From Liolophura sinensis (lineage: Eukaryota > Mollusca > Polyplacophora > Chitonida > Chitonidae), in the NCBI RefSeq assembly GCF_032854445.1, contig NC_088304.1, forward strand, positions 33,846,810-33,910,809: a stretch of 64,000 nt of DNA, read 5' to 3'. The notes beneath the pieces are model-generated. The model was not told the origin of the DNA. It did no database searches and worked only from the letters and a program-made list of their open reading frames with translations. This document shows positions 25,270-36,959 of the stretch, piece after piece; the first letter of the stretch is position 1; each line of letters begins with the position of its first letter. Both the position numbers and the translations under genes were made by a program.

Positions 25270-25840
25270 CTACTATTTTGCATTTACGTGAACAGTTAGA
25301 ATAAAATCCTGACTGAGGAAAACTGACAAGAGGCTGTATTTCACCGGTAAGGTGTGATCATTTGCCACCTGTCACACCGTTGTCGGTGCTATGGTTTTAC
25401 TCGCTGTGTTGTACGTCTTTAATTATATTAAAAGGAACGCTAAAACAAAGATTATGGTTTCAAGGGAAATGGACAAAAAAATTGGTGGAAATATTCATAT
25501 TTCTTATAACCACTCTGTTTTATGCCTGTTTCCCGTAAATGGTCAAAATTCGTCAGAAATGACGTCATCACTGGACTTACTAAACTACTGCTTCATGACT
25601 GTGTCAAAATCCGCTTAATCCGAGGCTATAGCAGTATATTCATCGTGTTGAATTAGATCGCCGCACTGGACGTATAAACAGTTAGAATCAAAGCGCAACT
25701 GACACAAACATTTTATTATCGACAATTTATATTCTGGCATGGTTCACGGTTTGAATACTCATTTCACTCAGTCGCCTGGAACATATATTGCCTCTTTCCT
25801 ACGTCAGTGAAAAGTGGTTTAAACATATTTTTTACAATTT
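25270..25840. repeat. Dispersed composite repeat R2
   Basis: Blocks are GAACAGTTAGAATAAAATCC, ACAAGAGGCTGTATTTCACC, GGTTTTACTCGCTGTGTTGT, then AATTAGATCGCCGCACTGGA, TTTTATTATCGACAA and GCCTCTTTCCTACGTCAGTG. The same blocks recur at 39.8-40.5, 41.3-41.8, 35.5-35.8 and 58.2-58.35 kb. Confidence 0.7.
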
Positions 25841-26442
25841 TTCTAACCGAGTAAATTGGTTCGAGTAAGGTCAATTCGGCGAATGAATTCCTAGATCTAC
25901 TTGCATATGGTGTCTGAATGATAAAATGTATCGTTTCTTGTGTGTTCAGCAGAGCAGAACCGTGATATGACGTCACTGGTCTGAAAAGGCCACCACAGAT
26001 TCCAATGTCCCGATTGCATTTTAATGCATTTGAAGAAAACCTCAAAATGCAAAACAAACTAGTTTTATGGACAGTGTTTTATGGTCTTTGAAAATAGATA
26101 TACTTCACGTTAGTATTTTCTTTGCCTTTGAATACTGGGGCTAGCGTTCAAATGTTAGGCCTAGAATTTTGAGAAAATTCACGCCGAAAAGCTTGATTTT
26201 GCATTTCAAGGATACCCAAAGTGTCTTGTAACCCATACTGGGTTAATTTGCGAGAAAGGATTGTATCCGAGCTTTTAGAACGCTTGTAATTCATTCTCCA
26301 GGAGACGCAATGCTCGGGTTCACTCACGGCAACGGACAGGGAATTCCTTATCTCTCATTGTTCATTCGACCTTGGGGACAAATAAACGCTTGACTACTAA
26401 GTCCAACGTTAGCCGAAGGCTAGTTATCTTTCACCAACATTC

Positions 26443-26660
26443 ATTATTTATTAGGTTTTTTACACCGTACTCAAGAATATTTAACTTATACAACAACGAC
26501 AAGCATTATGCTGAAAGGAAACCTGGCAGGCGGGGCCCCGGGGAAATCCACGACCATTCGCAGGTTGCTGCGAGACTTTGCCTAGTACCTACCGCAGGTG
26601 AGATACCGTATTGGTGACAGCCATGGTGTTGCGTTAGCACGCTAACAACTAGGCCCCCAT
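26443..26660 (-). mobile_element. SINE family 1, diverged
   Basis: Tail ATTATTTATTAGG, middle GAATGGTCGTGGATTTCCCC, and a decayed head. Confidence 0.65.
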
Positions 26661-27184
26661 TGACAAAACACGGTGGAGTGGTATAATTTAGCACTCGCTG
26701 CACTCTATTGTCATGAACAGCTATCACCATTGGAGTTGAATATCTCTGGAGTGTCGATTAATGTGACCAATCAGTGCATAAGTTAAACATGCACATTAGA
26801 AACAGACAGAACTTCCAGCATAGATACTGTCGTTTGTAAGACTGTGATAAATACTTCTCTTGTCATATCGGTCGTAGTCATGTTCCGTATATGATCATGA
26901 CGACATTAGCACCGGTGGTGTTAAAATATACACAAGCTACGTCACGAGTGAAACAATGATTTGATGGCAATAGTTTTGCTCACACTACACTGTCAAGAAA
27001 ACCAAAAATTGGTCGGATAATCTCATGAGACACATCCTTTGACTTTTGGGCACGATGTCCTGATGTACCGGTCCGTGTTTATGTATTTGATTTTAATGCT
27101 GTAGTCAAGCAATGATAGGTTTTACATCTTTATTATTGAAAAAAGAAAATCAGACATTGAACTAACAAGTGGAACATTTTCTTC

Positions 27185-27190
27185 TTTATT
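27185..27190 (-). terminator. Gene B candidate poly(A) signal
   Basis: AATAAA on the minus strand about 430 bases past the stop. A second AATAAA is at 27134-27129. Which one is used is unknown. Confidence 0.35.
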
Positions 27191-27618
27191 TCTTTATCTG
27201 GCGAAATAAAAAAACACGTTGAAATACGAGTGGCGATTGCACTCAGCCAGGGATTAAAAACACGAAACGGTACGATTGCCTAAATGGGTAAGACGGGGAC
27301 ACGAAAGCACGTAGGTATTACAGGAGACCATTTTTGAGATCTTTACAATATAGTAAGTGCCCAAGTTTCACATTAGTAAAAAAAACACATAAGCCGTAAC
27401 AGCTTTCTGGCTTATTCTTATTTATGTGGTTCTCGTGGTGGGTATGTTGATTCCCAGGTCGTCGTCACTGGCCTTAAAACCCCGCGGTCCACCCCTGGGG
27501 CTGCTTTGGTTCAGCACGCAGTACGACGGTCAGGCGATACCGTAACATCCATCACCGTCTATAGCGATATAAAACTGTTGAATTTTGTTTGATATACTAC
27601 ATATATGTCCACCATGGT

Positions 27619-29292
27619 TTAGACGGTTGCAGAGAACGGCTGTCCTGGAACTACGAAGACTGAAGGCTGACCAGGGTTTGGAACAGGATTCCCTGGCCCA
27701 GTGGCAGCTGGGGTTCCTTGAGGGGCTGTATCAGCCGGTGGGACAGGAGCTGATGGATTAACTGGAGCTGGATTAGCCGGGGGGGTGTCGATGACAGGAG
27801 TGCGGGCCTGTTGGGCGCCTCCTGAGGGCGGCATTGCTGCTCCAGCGGGCGTTTGTTGTGCTTGCATCGACGCCAAGAAGGCCTCCAGCATCATCCTGAA
27901 CTCCATGGATAAGCCCCCCGGTGGTAGTCGGCCGGCAGTTTGAAGCGGCGTTTGAACGGCAGCTTGGTTGGGATAAGTTACGCCACCATCTCCGAACTCG
28001 GAAGGCTCGCCAAAATCCTCCAGAGGGTTGGGGGTTGCGCTTGCTTGGTTGCGCATCAGTGCTCTCATAGCGATTGCCTGAGCCCCTAAGGGTAAGTTTG
28101 GCATGGTTTGGAGTGTAACCCCCCTGTCTCCCAATTCGGCGGGCTCCATGGGGTCCTCGTTACTCAGTGGAGGAATGAGGGGCCCAACCTCTGTGAAGGC
28201 AAAAAACAAAACATTATATTCTGACATTTATTTAACTGACTGATGCTTTACGCCATATTTATGCGACGTTCCACTTATGACGGCCACCTCCATTGGTTGC
28301 GGGAAACCGGGCAGACCTTCCCAAGTTGTACCAGAGAGGAAACCAGCATGAGCTGAACTTGCCTACAGGACTACTCACCTGTACGTCTGGCTACATGTAC
28401 ATGTGAATGGCACCAACCCAATCAAGGTTTACTTATAAATACTCTAGTCATTTTTATGTTTTTCAAGTACGCCAGGAAGTAAAAAGAATATTGTTCAATC
28501 ATTTTCCTTAACAAATGAATAAACCACAATCCCGTGTTAAACGCCACGTGCAAATGCAACCTAATCACATCGCATAATAAGTCAAAGAATAAAATGATTT
28601 TACTTTGTCTGTGATTCATAAAATGAGAAACAACCTAAACCCACTATATATTTCTATGGAACGTCTAATCTTGAAAGGTACGCATACATTGATATGGACG
28701 AGCTGACAAATTTTCCCCACAACCATGAAGGTCGTAACAGAGATGAGGTATTTGAGGGTTATGAATACAGTTCACGCGCAATCCCTTAGGCAAATCGCTG
28801 TGATATTTGATATTAAAATATTTTCTTTCATTCCTCTTTTTTCACCTATGATCACTTACATATAAAATTTAATTAAATTATTTATTTATTAAATATGTTT
28901 TGTTTCATTCCTCTGTGTTTTCAGCCTATGGATCACTTACGCCAGCATTATGGTGGAAAGAAACCAACTACCACCCATAGGAGGGTGGCAGACCTTTACC
29001 TGTTTGACTGGATTGGAGGCAAACATGAGTTGCACTAGAACTTACAGCAACTGCATCATAATCTATTCATCTTTTGATCGTGAAACATGTGAAATAATGG
29101 TAATTCGGGTTGCTGTACTCAACGCCAGATTCATACAAGCGCTAGGCGGTACACAATGCCCTTTTAGGGAACATTTTTAGTACCGGTAGTGATATGTAGT
29201 AATACTGGAAAGAACTTACGTCTTTTGACGACAGAAGCAGCTTGGACGTAGGTGACAGTGATCAGTAGAGCGCAAATCAGTTTCGACGACAT
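27619..29292 (-). CDS. Gene B: secreted Pro/Ala-rich protein, 214 aa (2 coding exons)
   Basis: Signal exon 29292-29220 encodes 24 residues: MSSK, a hydrophobic core, VQA (likely signal cleavage), then ASVVKR. It ends AAAAGAC|GTAAGT. The acceptor CCTTTCATTTCCAG lies two bases before the ATG. The last exon 28190-27619 follows TTTGCCTTCACAG and starts AG, so C+AG makes Gln25 and the frame continues VGPLIPPLSNEDPMEPAELGD. A second copy of the acidic box, LEDFGEPSEFGDGG, is at residues 81-94. Residues about 118-137 (LSMEFRMMLEAFLASMQAQQ) could form an amphipathic helix. From there to the end the chain is Pro/Ala/Thr/Gly-rich and ends PGQPFSATV. There are no cysteines after the signal. Predicted path: secretion, cleavage after VVKR, and a mature chain with N-terminal Gln. 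No known domain is recognised. Splice sites and phase agree with genes C and D. Confidence 0.82.
28228..28365 (-). mobile_element. SINE family 1, deleted copy in gene B intron
   Basis: ATTTAACTGACTGATGCTTT tail, then GGAAACCGGGCAGACCTTCC (the middle block is lost). Confidence 0.65.
28930..29060 (-). mobile_element. SINE family 1, heavily decayed
   Basis: CGCCAGCATTATGGTGGAAA, GGTGGCAGACC and GCAAACATGAGTTGCACTAG recall the middle and box-B region. It is also in the gene B intron. Confidence 0.45.
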
Positions 29293-29938
29293 GGCTGGAA
29301 ATGAAAGGGAAAATGTATTAAGGATAATCTGGTGTATTATGAAACCAGTGTTAAACATCCTTCGCGGTTACAGGTGGTAACAACATGGCGGTCATCGTGA
29401 TATCTGCAATATATACGGAGCCTCAAGCTTTTATACCTTATGTGAGATAGCGCCTTTGCAATATCAGACTATTTGAACTACCTTAGCATTAGGTACGCAT
29501 GATTTGTTTTAATTAGCATAAGTAGACTGTTATTAAATGCATTAAACATTTTCCTACATGCGTCTTCTTCGTCAGTATATAACACTCGTATTGTCGTGAG
29601 CTCACACCTTAGGAGTTTAATGAGACGTTCTTAAAGCCTGATATTTCCAGCGAGTTCATGCTTGCAAGTCATCCGTTCTTTGCTGAGCTGTCAAGCACAT
29701 CGCGCACATGCCAGTAATTAGATATGCTGTTCACAAAATCAAGCTGGACACCACCACAGAGTGCGGCAAAAACTTGAAGTTCCAAGAACATTCACGCGAT
29801 TATTCATGGAAATAAATGGTGCTCTAATAATTAAAACTTGGTATGGAATTAAAACCAAATAATAGCACTATGGTAGGTACGGCATCATGCGTTGAGGTTA
29901 CCTAACATCCTGCTCCAGAATGTAGAACATGAGCTTAC

Positions 29939-30005
29939 CTGTAGATAGAATATGGTCCCCGTTCAAATTTGATCCCTAGTGGTTAGTGTATCGTTGTTGC
30001 CAGGA
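29939..30005 (-). other. Gene B predicted 5' non-coding exon
   Basis: It ends CTATCTACAG|GTAAGC at 29939 and begins about 30 bases after a TATA box. It would splice to the acceptor at 29296-29295, just before the ATG. No long ORF is present. The start is estimated. Confidence 0.5.
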
Positions 30006-30030
30006 CTGACTAAAGTTTGCTAGGAGACTC

Positions 30031-30039
30031 TTATATATA
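30031..30039 (-). promoter_or_regulatory. Gene B TATA box
   Basis: TATATATAA on the minus strand (context CAGTATATATAAGAGTC). The inferred start is near 30000-30005. Confidence 0.5.
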
Positions 30040-30509
30040 CTGACCAGATACCATAATGCTGGCCAAAAATAATGTTCTAAAACAATGTTAGGTAGTCACG
30101 TTTGGGTCAGAGAGGACACCCCCACTCCTTGATTCACGGCAATTATCCCGAATTAGAAACGCGCAGCCCTCAGTCGTATAACGTCCCACTCCAAGCCTTG
30201 GTCTAATGAATGACAAACATGATTGGTTTTTAGGCGAATTAGGTAAAAGTACAGCAATTAATGGGAAAAAAGAATAGCCTGTCCTTAAAAATATGCATTT
30301 TGTTTTCGCTCGAGTGGATATGTGGAGAAACGGTTATTTTGATTGCTATACGACAAATTAGTCATTGAACATTTGTTTGAACTAAAAATAAGTAGAACGG
30401 AAAGTCGTGGAAGTGAATATCTGTCGAACTGTATTGAGCGTTCTTTGACTTGTATTTTACATCTGATATGGTCTATGGTGTTATGTAACGCTTTCAGTAT
30501 GAATGGTAT

Positions 30510-30745
30510 TAATGTTATTTGATTTGCGTTTTACTACGTACTCAAGAATATATCACTTGTACGACGGCGGCCGGCATTGTGGTGCGTGTCAGACCCCGGG
30601 GGAACCCACGAATATCCACAAGTTGCTGACAGACCTTCCCACGTATGGCCAAAAAGGAAGCCAGGAAGAGCTGGATTTGAACTCACAGTGACCACATCGC
30701 TAAGAGACGCTGGGTCATTACGCCGCACTAGCGTGCTAATTCCCT
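30510..30745 (-). mobile_element. SINE family 1, near full length
   Basis: Tail TTATTTGATTTGCGTTTTAC to head TAGCACGCTAGTGCGGCG. Confidence 0.78.
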
Positions 30746-30749
30746 CACC

Positions 30750-32220
30750 CTTTAAAGTCTTACTCCTCCTTAGCATGAATGAAGTCGATCGTATGCGGAA
30801 GGGTACATTGCATCCATTGTCTCATGGACCGTAGCCGGAGATTGTGATTATATAGTAACCACTATTACAACGAACCAGACATTAAATTGTCAAGTTGGCG
30901 GCAGGTGTCTTCAAGACTCGTAAAAGGTCTTAACGTCAACATGCCTTTCCTTTATTTGCCTATTCGATGTCAGTTTTATGCGTACATTGCATTGTGTAAT
31001 GACCCGAGGAAACCACCGACCTTTAGCAAATTACAAAAGAAATTTTCTACGGCTTGTAACACCTATGTTAAGATATAAACAACTACCTCACAGTGAAATA
31101 AATGTATTCGACATGTCCTCAGTCAGACGTACATATATATGCTTGACTCTCGATATATACCATTACGTGGATATAAATATACACAAAACCTAATTTCAAA
31201 TGTCCTTTTCTCCTTAAGAAACAATCGTCGAAGTAGTGGAGACAACATTTGCGTAAAACTTTTTAAAGTCTTATGCATTTTTTGCATCATTTTATCAAAT
31301 GTTTTCACCTTTAATTAAGCCTCTGAGCCAGGTAGGCCCCCTAGCTCTTTAATACGGGTGTACGTAAAAACGTAGTACAAAGAACGACAATATCGGGCTT
31401 AAGTTGCCTCCATATGTCAGAGAATGACGATTGTGGTGTAATCAATGTATAGGCACACGGATATGGTCAACCTGAACGTGTCACACATGGCTAGCTTCAT
31501 GAGACGCAGGACTGACACAAAATTAGAGTTCACGGTCAGTTGCACACAGCTGTTCATTCAGAAATATGGAAATCACGTCAGCCAATCTACAACACTAACA
31601 AAAGCGCTCACCGTGAAGCTTTGTTATAATATGTGCAGGTTTTAAAAATAAGCGATTCATCACTCAAAACTCCGCTCATCATATCAGTCATTACATAAGT
31701 CAAAATTTCAATCAAACCATACACATCTTTCCTGATCTCATTTGATACTTATTTAACGCTTCATTCAAGAGTTTATCACGTTGTATACAATGCCGATCAT
31801 GCGAGTGGGAAGCTTGAGCTCACGAGATCGACAACCAGACTTTGGCAAATTACTGACGAACTTTCCCACGTGATTTCATTGCGTTACTATACTTATTATC
31901 GCAAGGAAACAATACACGTTAGAAAACCTATAAAATTCAGTGACTCAATTCATTAACTGTCTCTGCTACGATAGGTTGGGTTGATAATCCAACTGATTCA
32001 ATATGTGCAAGTGTTAGATCATCTGTCACCTGGCCAAGGTTTGTATATATTTGCATATATTGCATACCTACATTTTTGTGCAACTATACCCAACGTCAGA
32101 ACATCTCATGCATAGATGACTCGATAACAATTACTGTTTGAATAAATGAACGGTTTAACCTGACTGACAATGTGATCAAAATGCAAGACGAAGCCGGGAC
32201 ATCTCCCAAGATGAATACAC
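30750..32220. other. Upstream of gene B, no gene seen
   Basis: GAGGAAACCACCGACCTTTAGC (31006) recalls a repeat also seen near 42440 and 53078. Nothing else is recognisable. Confidence 0.45.
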
Positions 32221-32224
32221 TGTT

Positions 32225-32410
32225 TTACAATTGTCCACATCTCATGCTGGCTTCGACCGTACGTGGGAAGGTCTGCCAGCAACCTGCGGATGGTCGTGGG
32301 TTTCCCCTGGGCTCTGCGCGGTTCCCTCAGGCCATAATGCTGGCTGCCGTCGTATAAGTGAACTATTCTTGAGTACGACGTAAAACACCAATCAAATAAA
32401 TGAATAAATA
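32225..32410 (+). mobile_element. SINE family 1, 3' two thirds
   Basis: From CATCTCATGCTGGCTTCGAC to CACCAATCAAATAAATGAAT. Confidence 0.82.
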
Positions 32411-33282
32411 CAATGTCCAAGTAAAATGAATGAAACTCTCATTTTAAGAAATTAATACCGTTTAAGTATAAACCTGGATCGGACATTTATTTTCATTCAT
32501 TGCAAAGGAGGACTAATAACACAATATGCCCATTAAATACCATCAGTATTATCTGATTAACAGGATTAAAAGATTATAGCCTTAAAACTACATTCTGTGT
32601 TGTCCTATTTTTGGATTGTAACTGTAAAACAAACAATACGAAGTAAGGTCTGGGTTAAAATTCACTTTAGCATGTAATGGAAAATCTTATGCTGCCTTTT
32701 TGTGTATGAAAAAACTTCAGTACTAAGTTGACTAGTTTGTCATCAGTCTTTTTCCCATTTACAGGATTTCTTTCTCGGATGGGAGTCTATGTCTTATTGC
32801 ACCTGACGATCTGTACAATTTTGTATGAACCGAGTCATAACCTCTATGGTTATGTGTCGGTCGGTCACTTGCAGGCCACAAGCTACAGTCCACTATTAAT
32901 ACTTTCGGCAATATAACACCATTCCTTTTTCTGTTACATTTTCTTTTGCCGTTTGGAGCTGTCCTTTTGTGCCTCTTCTGCCCATTACGTGGTATCATTT
33001 TATACCAGAGCAGAGGCTTCGAAGTTTCATTCAACGTATAAATTTGTTTGTGTGTTTCTTAGGAAATGGAGGTGTAGATGAACACTGGGCAAATGAGGTG
33101 ATGAATCAGGATTCACTCTCAATGAGTGTTTGTTTTCACGTCAAGCGTTCCCACCCACCCATCCACCCCGCCACCCATGCATCTGAACTTTGAGTTAGAG
33201 TGTGATCGTCATTGACCGAGCTGCCATTTTCTTTGCACCGAAGCAAAAAACAAGCTAACATTTCTGCGAGGGTAATTTCTAT

Positions 33283-33490
33283 AGGCCCCTTCGATAGGCC
33301 CTTCCATAGGTACCTCCATAGGCCCCTTCCATATGCTCCATCCATATGTCCATCCATAGGCCCCTTCCACAGGCCCCTTCCATAGCTCCCTTCCATAGCT
33401 CCCTTCCACATGTCCCTTCCATATGTCCTTTCCATAGGCCCCATCCATAGGCCCCTTCCATATGTCCCATCCATATATTCCTTCCATAGC
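33283..33490. repeat. 15-bp minisatellite
   Basis: Units resemble CCCCTTCCATAGG(CT)C. The 15-bp period leaves several frames open on the minus strand with Trp/Gly/Met-rich pentapeptides. These have no signal peptide, splice support or conserved box, so I do not call a gene. Confidence 0.85.
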
Positions 33491-33864
33491 AATGCGGCTT
33501 TAAATTCCATTTCGGTATAGCAAAAACTAACTAGCTATTTACATTTGCTCAGAAAGAGTTTCTCAATCCCTTTATGGATGATCAGTCTGTAAATAATCTC
33601 TTGTCGTCACGTTTTCTTACTCGGGCAAATTGAAATTTTTAAACACTGTCCCATTGCAAAAAGTTTTCACGATTTCCCCTTCCCTGGGTACACTGATCAG
33701 GTATTCTCACTGTGGTTTCACGCCTGATAAATTACTACATGTAAGAGTATATTTGTCCTCAGAACATATCCCGTTGTTAACGAGGTCACCAATTAATATG
33801 TACATCGGTAATTTGTCTTAATTGCATGGAAATAAATGTTGACAGGGGGTGGTGGTTAGATGAA

Positions 33865-34505
33865 CATCTAGTATTGTATTACCTCTAGTCCACTGCCTTG
33901 CAATTTTACAACAGAATCGTTTGGTGTGTTGTATGTTTGTCATGCATCTAGTACTCTATTACCACTAGTCCACTGCCTTGCAATTTTAAAACTGAAGCGT
34001 TTGGTTTGTTCCATGTCTTTCGTGCATCTAGTACTCTATTACCTTTAGTCCACTGCCTTGCAATTTTCCAACTGAAGCGTTTGGTTTGTTGCATGTCCGC
34101 CATGCACCTAGTACTCTATTACCTCTAGTCCACTGCCTTGCAATTTTACAACTGAATCGTTTGGTGTGTTGTATGTCTAGTCATGCATCTAGTACTGTAT
34201 TACCTCTAGTCCACAACCTTGCAATTTTACAACTGAAGTGTTTGGTTTGTTGCATGTCCGCCATGCATCTAGTACTGTATTACCTCTAGTCCACAACCTT
34301 GCAATTTTACAACTGAAGCGTTTGGTTTGTTGCATGTCTGTCATGCATCTAGTACTGTATTACCTCTAGTCCACTGCCTTGCAATTTTACAACTGAAGCG
34401 TTTGGTTTGTTGCATGTCTGTCATGCATCTAGTACTGTATTACCTCTAGTCCACTGCCTTGCAATTTTACAAGTAAAGCGTCTTTTTAGTTGCATGCCTG
34501 TCATG
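33865..34505. repeat. 80-bp tandem repeat, 8 copies
   Basis: Units start with CATCTAGTACTGTATTACCT at 33865, 33945, 34025, 34105, 34186, 34266, 34346 and 34426. They contain CCTTGCAATTTTACAACTGA. Low divergence suggests recent amplification. Confidence 0.92.
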
Positions 34506-34779
34506 TTGACCGAATATTTATTAACCGTTGACATGGATTGCTGTTGAATTAGGGTCATCTCTGAGATCGCTGGCTCGAAACTCGGAAAGGTCTCATTTAC
34601 AGCGCTAGAATCAATGCTATACTCAGAATATCTGAAACTCAAATAACACCAGAACATTGTTAAATTACTTGCTTGTATCAATTTTGATTAACAATTATAA
34701 TGAGCCCTCCCCCCCCCCCAAAAAATTACGTGTATAATCTCTAGCATGACGTCTTGAAACGATCATAGTGTTTCATTGC

Positions 34780-34860
34780 AAGCAGACAAACGGATACACG
34801 CAACCGGTGAAATACGTCCTCTTGTCAGTTTATCTCAGTTAGGGTACTCACGGCGTTTCA
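34780..34860. repeat. R2 fragment
   Basis: ACCGGTGAAATACGTCCTCT then TCAGTTTATCTCAGTTAGGG, inverted relative to the 58.2-kb piece. Confidence 0.5.
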
Positions 34861-36499
34861 GTCTTTCTTGAAACTAATTTAGAAGCAATGAAAACAGATA
34901 TGATACATGTACACGTCTATCCAAACATGTACAATAGACAGTGCACAGATGGTACATGAAATGCCTTAGTCGTTTTTTTAACATATAGTTTCGCATGTTA
35001 CACAACTGTTTCGAGAACTATAATTTCAATCATTTGGCTGATGTTTTAGAAAAGCATATATTTGGTCACACATTGCAATCTACAATCGTATGTCCCTCAT
35101 AAAATGGGTACATCCACTAGGAATGGAATTGACCATGTGTAAAAGGAAAGTTAAAACAAAATCATTCTCCAAAGCATATACACGTGTATGCGTATATATT
35201 TAAATATGTTGACCAGGTGTACTATATGCTCCCGACCTCAAGTTCACCTCTTGAGTATTCATATGACACGAGCATTCGACGGTAAAATCCCTGATAGTTT
35301 AGAAAACCGCATTATGCTTTAAATGAACACATCTACCATATTCGTATCATCTTATGTAGTGTTTTTTTCCTACAAATTTAATTTATTGGCAAAAATGAAT
35401 GATACATACACACGTGACTCCCAGCAAGAAAGGATGGTCTGTGAAATCCTCAAGTCGTTTTTAATACAGAGGGAAAATTTATTATTTTTGTATTTATGGC
35501 AAACGGCAGACTTTTGACCTCTCGTGATAAAAATTTTGTTTGTATCTAAATGTTGAATGTATATCTTTAATAATTCTAAACCAGTAACATCTAATAAATT
35601 GGAATTAATGTCACAGCATGTTTTCGCTAATTCTGCCCATAGCAAAGGGCTTGTATTTTTTTAAACATTTACATGAACAACTGAACAAAACGTTAACTGA
35701 AGTAAATTGACAAGACGCCGGAATTTATCGGTTACCAGGGTCCGTTTGTCCATTATAAATTTCCTCTCAAAGCTGTAGTCTTTTATGATATCAGTTGCGA
35801 AATCTCGCTATAGAAACATTGGTGTTATTTAAGATAGGGAACACAAAATATGTTTAGTACAAATTATTTGTTTAAATTGTCTTAAAACATAATTAATGAA
35901 AATTTTACGTACTTCAAATTTAAAGTACTGCTTGTATTAAAGGTTTACTCTGGTTATATAATCAGTATAGGTAGAACTAATAAAGCTTCTCTGGTAAACG
36001 TCATGGGCTAATTTCAGTCCAATGCATTCATGTTCTCATTAAAGAGGCTTTGCATATTATATACATCAATTTCAGTGCATCTAAGTTTCGCCTGCGTTAA
36101 GGAGGTGAACTTAATGAGGTATGCGCTTTTGCATATGACAGATATTATACACTTATATTTCAAACTAAAATAAACCATGCAATCGTTAATTGCTTCCCTT
36201 TCCTCCAAACCAATTGCCATATGTTATCGGCGAAAAAAATCTACTCGTGAGAGGGGGACAAATGACAACTGAATATGTCTCATTGTTTCATTAGAAGGAA
36301 AAAAATTATGCTTTCTCTCAAAACAATCTTGCAGACAGTATTATAATAATTTACACCGCCATGGTGCTGGAGGAGGGTTGGAGGTGTGGTGCCATTTTGG
36401 GGCATCTGCATGGGTGACTGAAATAAAATCTTACCTGATATGGACTGCCAGGAGATAGGTATTTTACCAAGAAGACGTGTGGCTATTTGTTAACTATCA

Positions 36500-36690
36500 C
36501 ATTTTCGTCATTGATATGGTTTTAATCTCTATGCTGTAGTCTTATTCGGGCTCTGAATCCAATAGAACAATATAAAGGACTATAGCATAGAGTGTAAAAC
36601 CAGAACAGCCAGCACAATGTTATAGTTGGGAAAGCATCACACCTAACCGGCGAAATACGGCCTCTTGTCAATTTACCTCAGTTACAGAGT
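36500..36690. repeat. R2 piece with a hairpin (MITE-like)
   Basis: ATGGTTTTAATCTCTATGCT at about 36516 pairs with AGCATAGAGTGTAAAACCAG ending near 36604. The arms are about 30 bases with a loop near 36. CCGGCGAAATACGGCCTCTT follows. Confidence 0.6.
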
Positions 36691-36737
36691 CTAATGTTTA
36701 TTTTAAATAGCAACAAATACGCAACCCCTAACACAAT

Positions 36738-36952
36738 GTCTTCATTTATTTATTTATTTATTTGATTGGTGTTTTACTCTGTACTCAATATTATTTCACT
36801 TATACGACGGCGGCCAGCATTAAGTGGGAGGAAACCTCGCAGATCCCGGGGAAACCCCACGACCATCCGCAGGTTTCTGCAAGACCTTCCCACGTAAGGC
36901 CGGAGAGGAAACCAGAAAGAGCTGGACTTGAACTCACAGCGAACGCATTGGT
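36738..36952 (-). mobile_element. SINE family 1, lacking the head
   Basis: A long TTTATTTA tail, the middle and box-B region. It ends near GCGTTCGCTGTGAG. Confidence 0.8.
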
Positions 36953-36959
36953 GCACAAT

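Noticed and set aside
33136-33510. Minus-strand Trp/Gly/Met-rich 124-codon frame
   Set aside because: Product of a 15-bp minisatellite open in several frames. No signal peptide or conserved start.
34840-34870. ACTCAC (minus-strand GTGAGT) considered as another signal-exon donor; also 26320, 48190 and 61023
   Set aside because: Upstream frames lack a Met-led hydrophobic peptide or contain stops, and no basic site precedes the donor.
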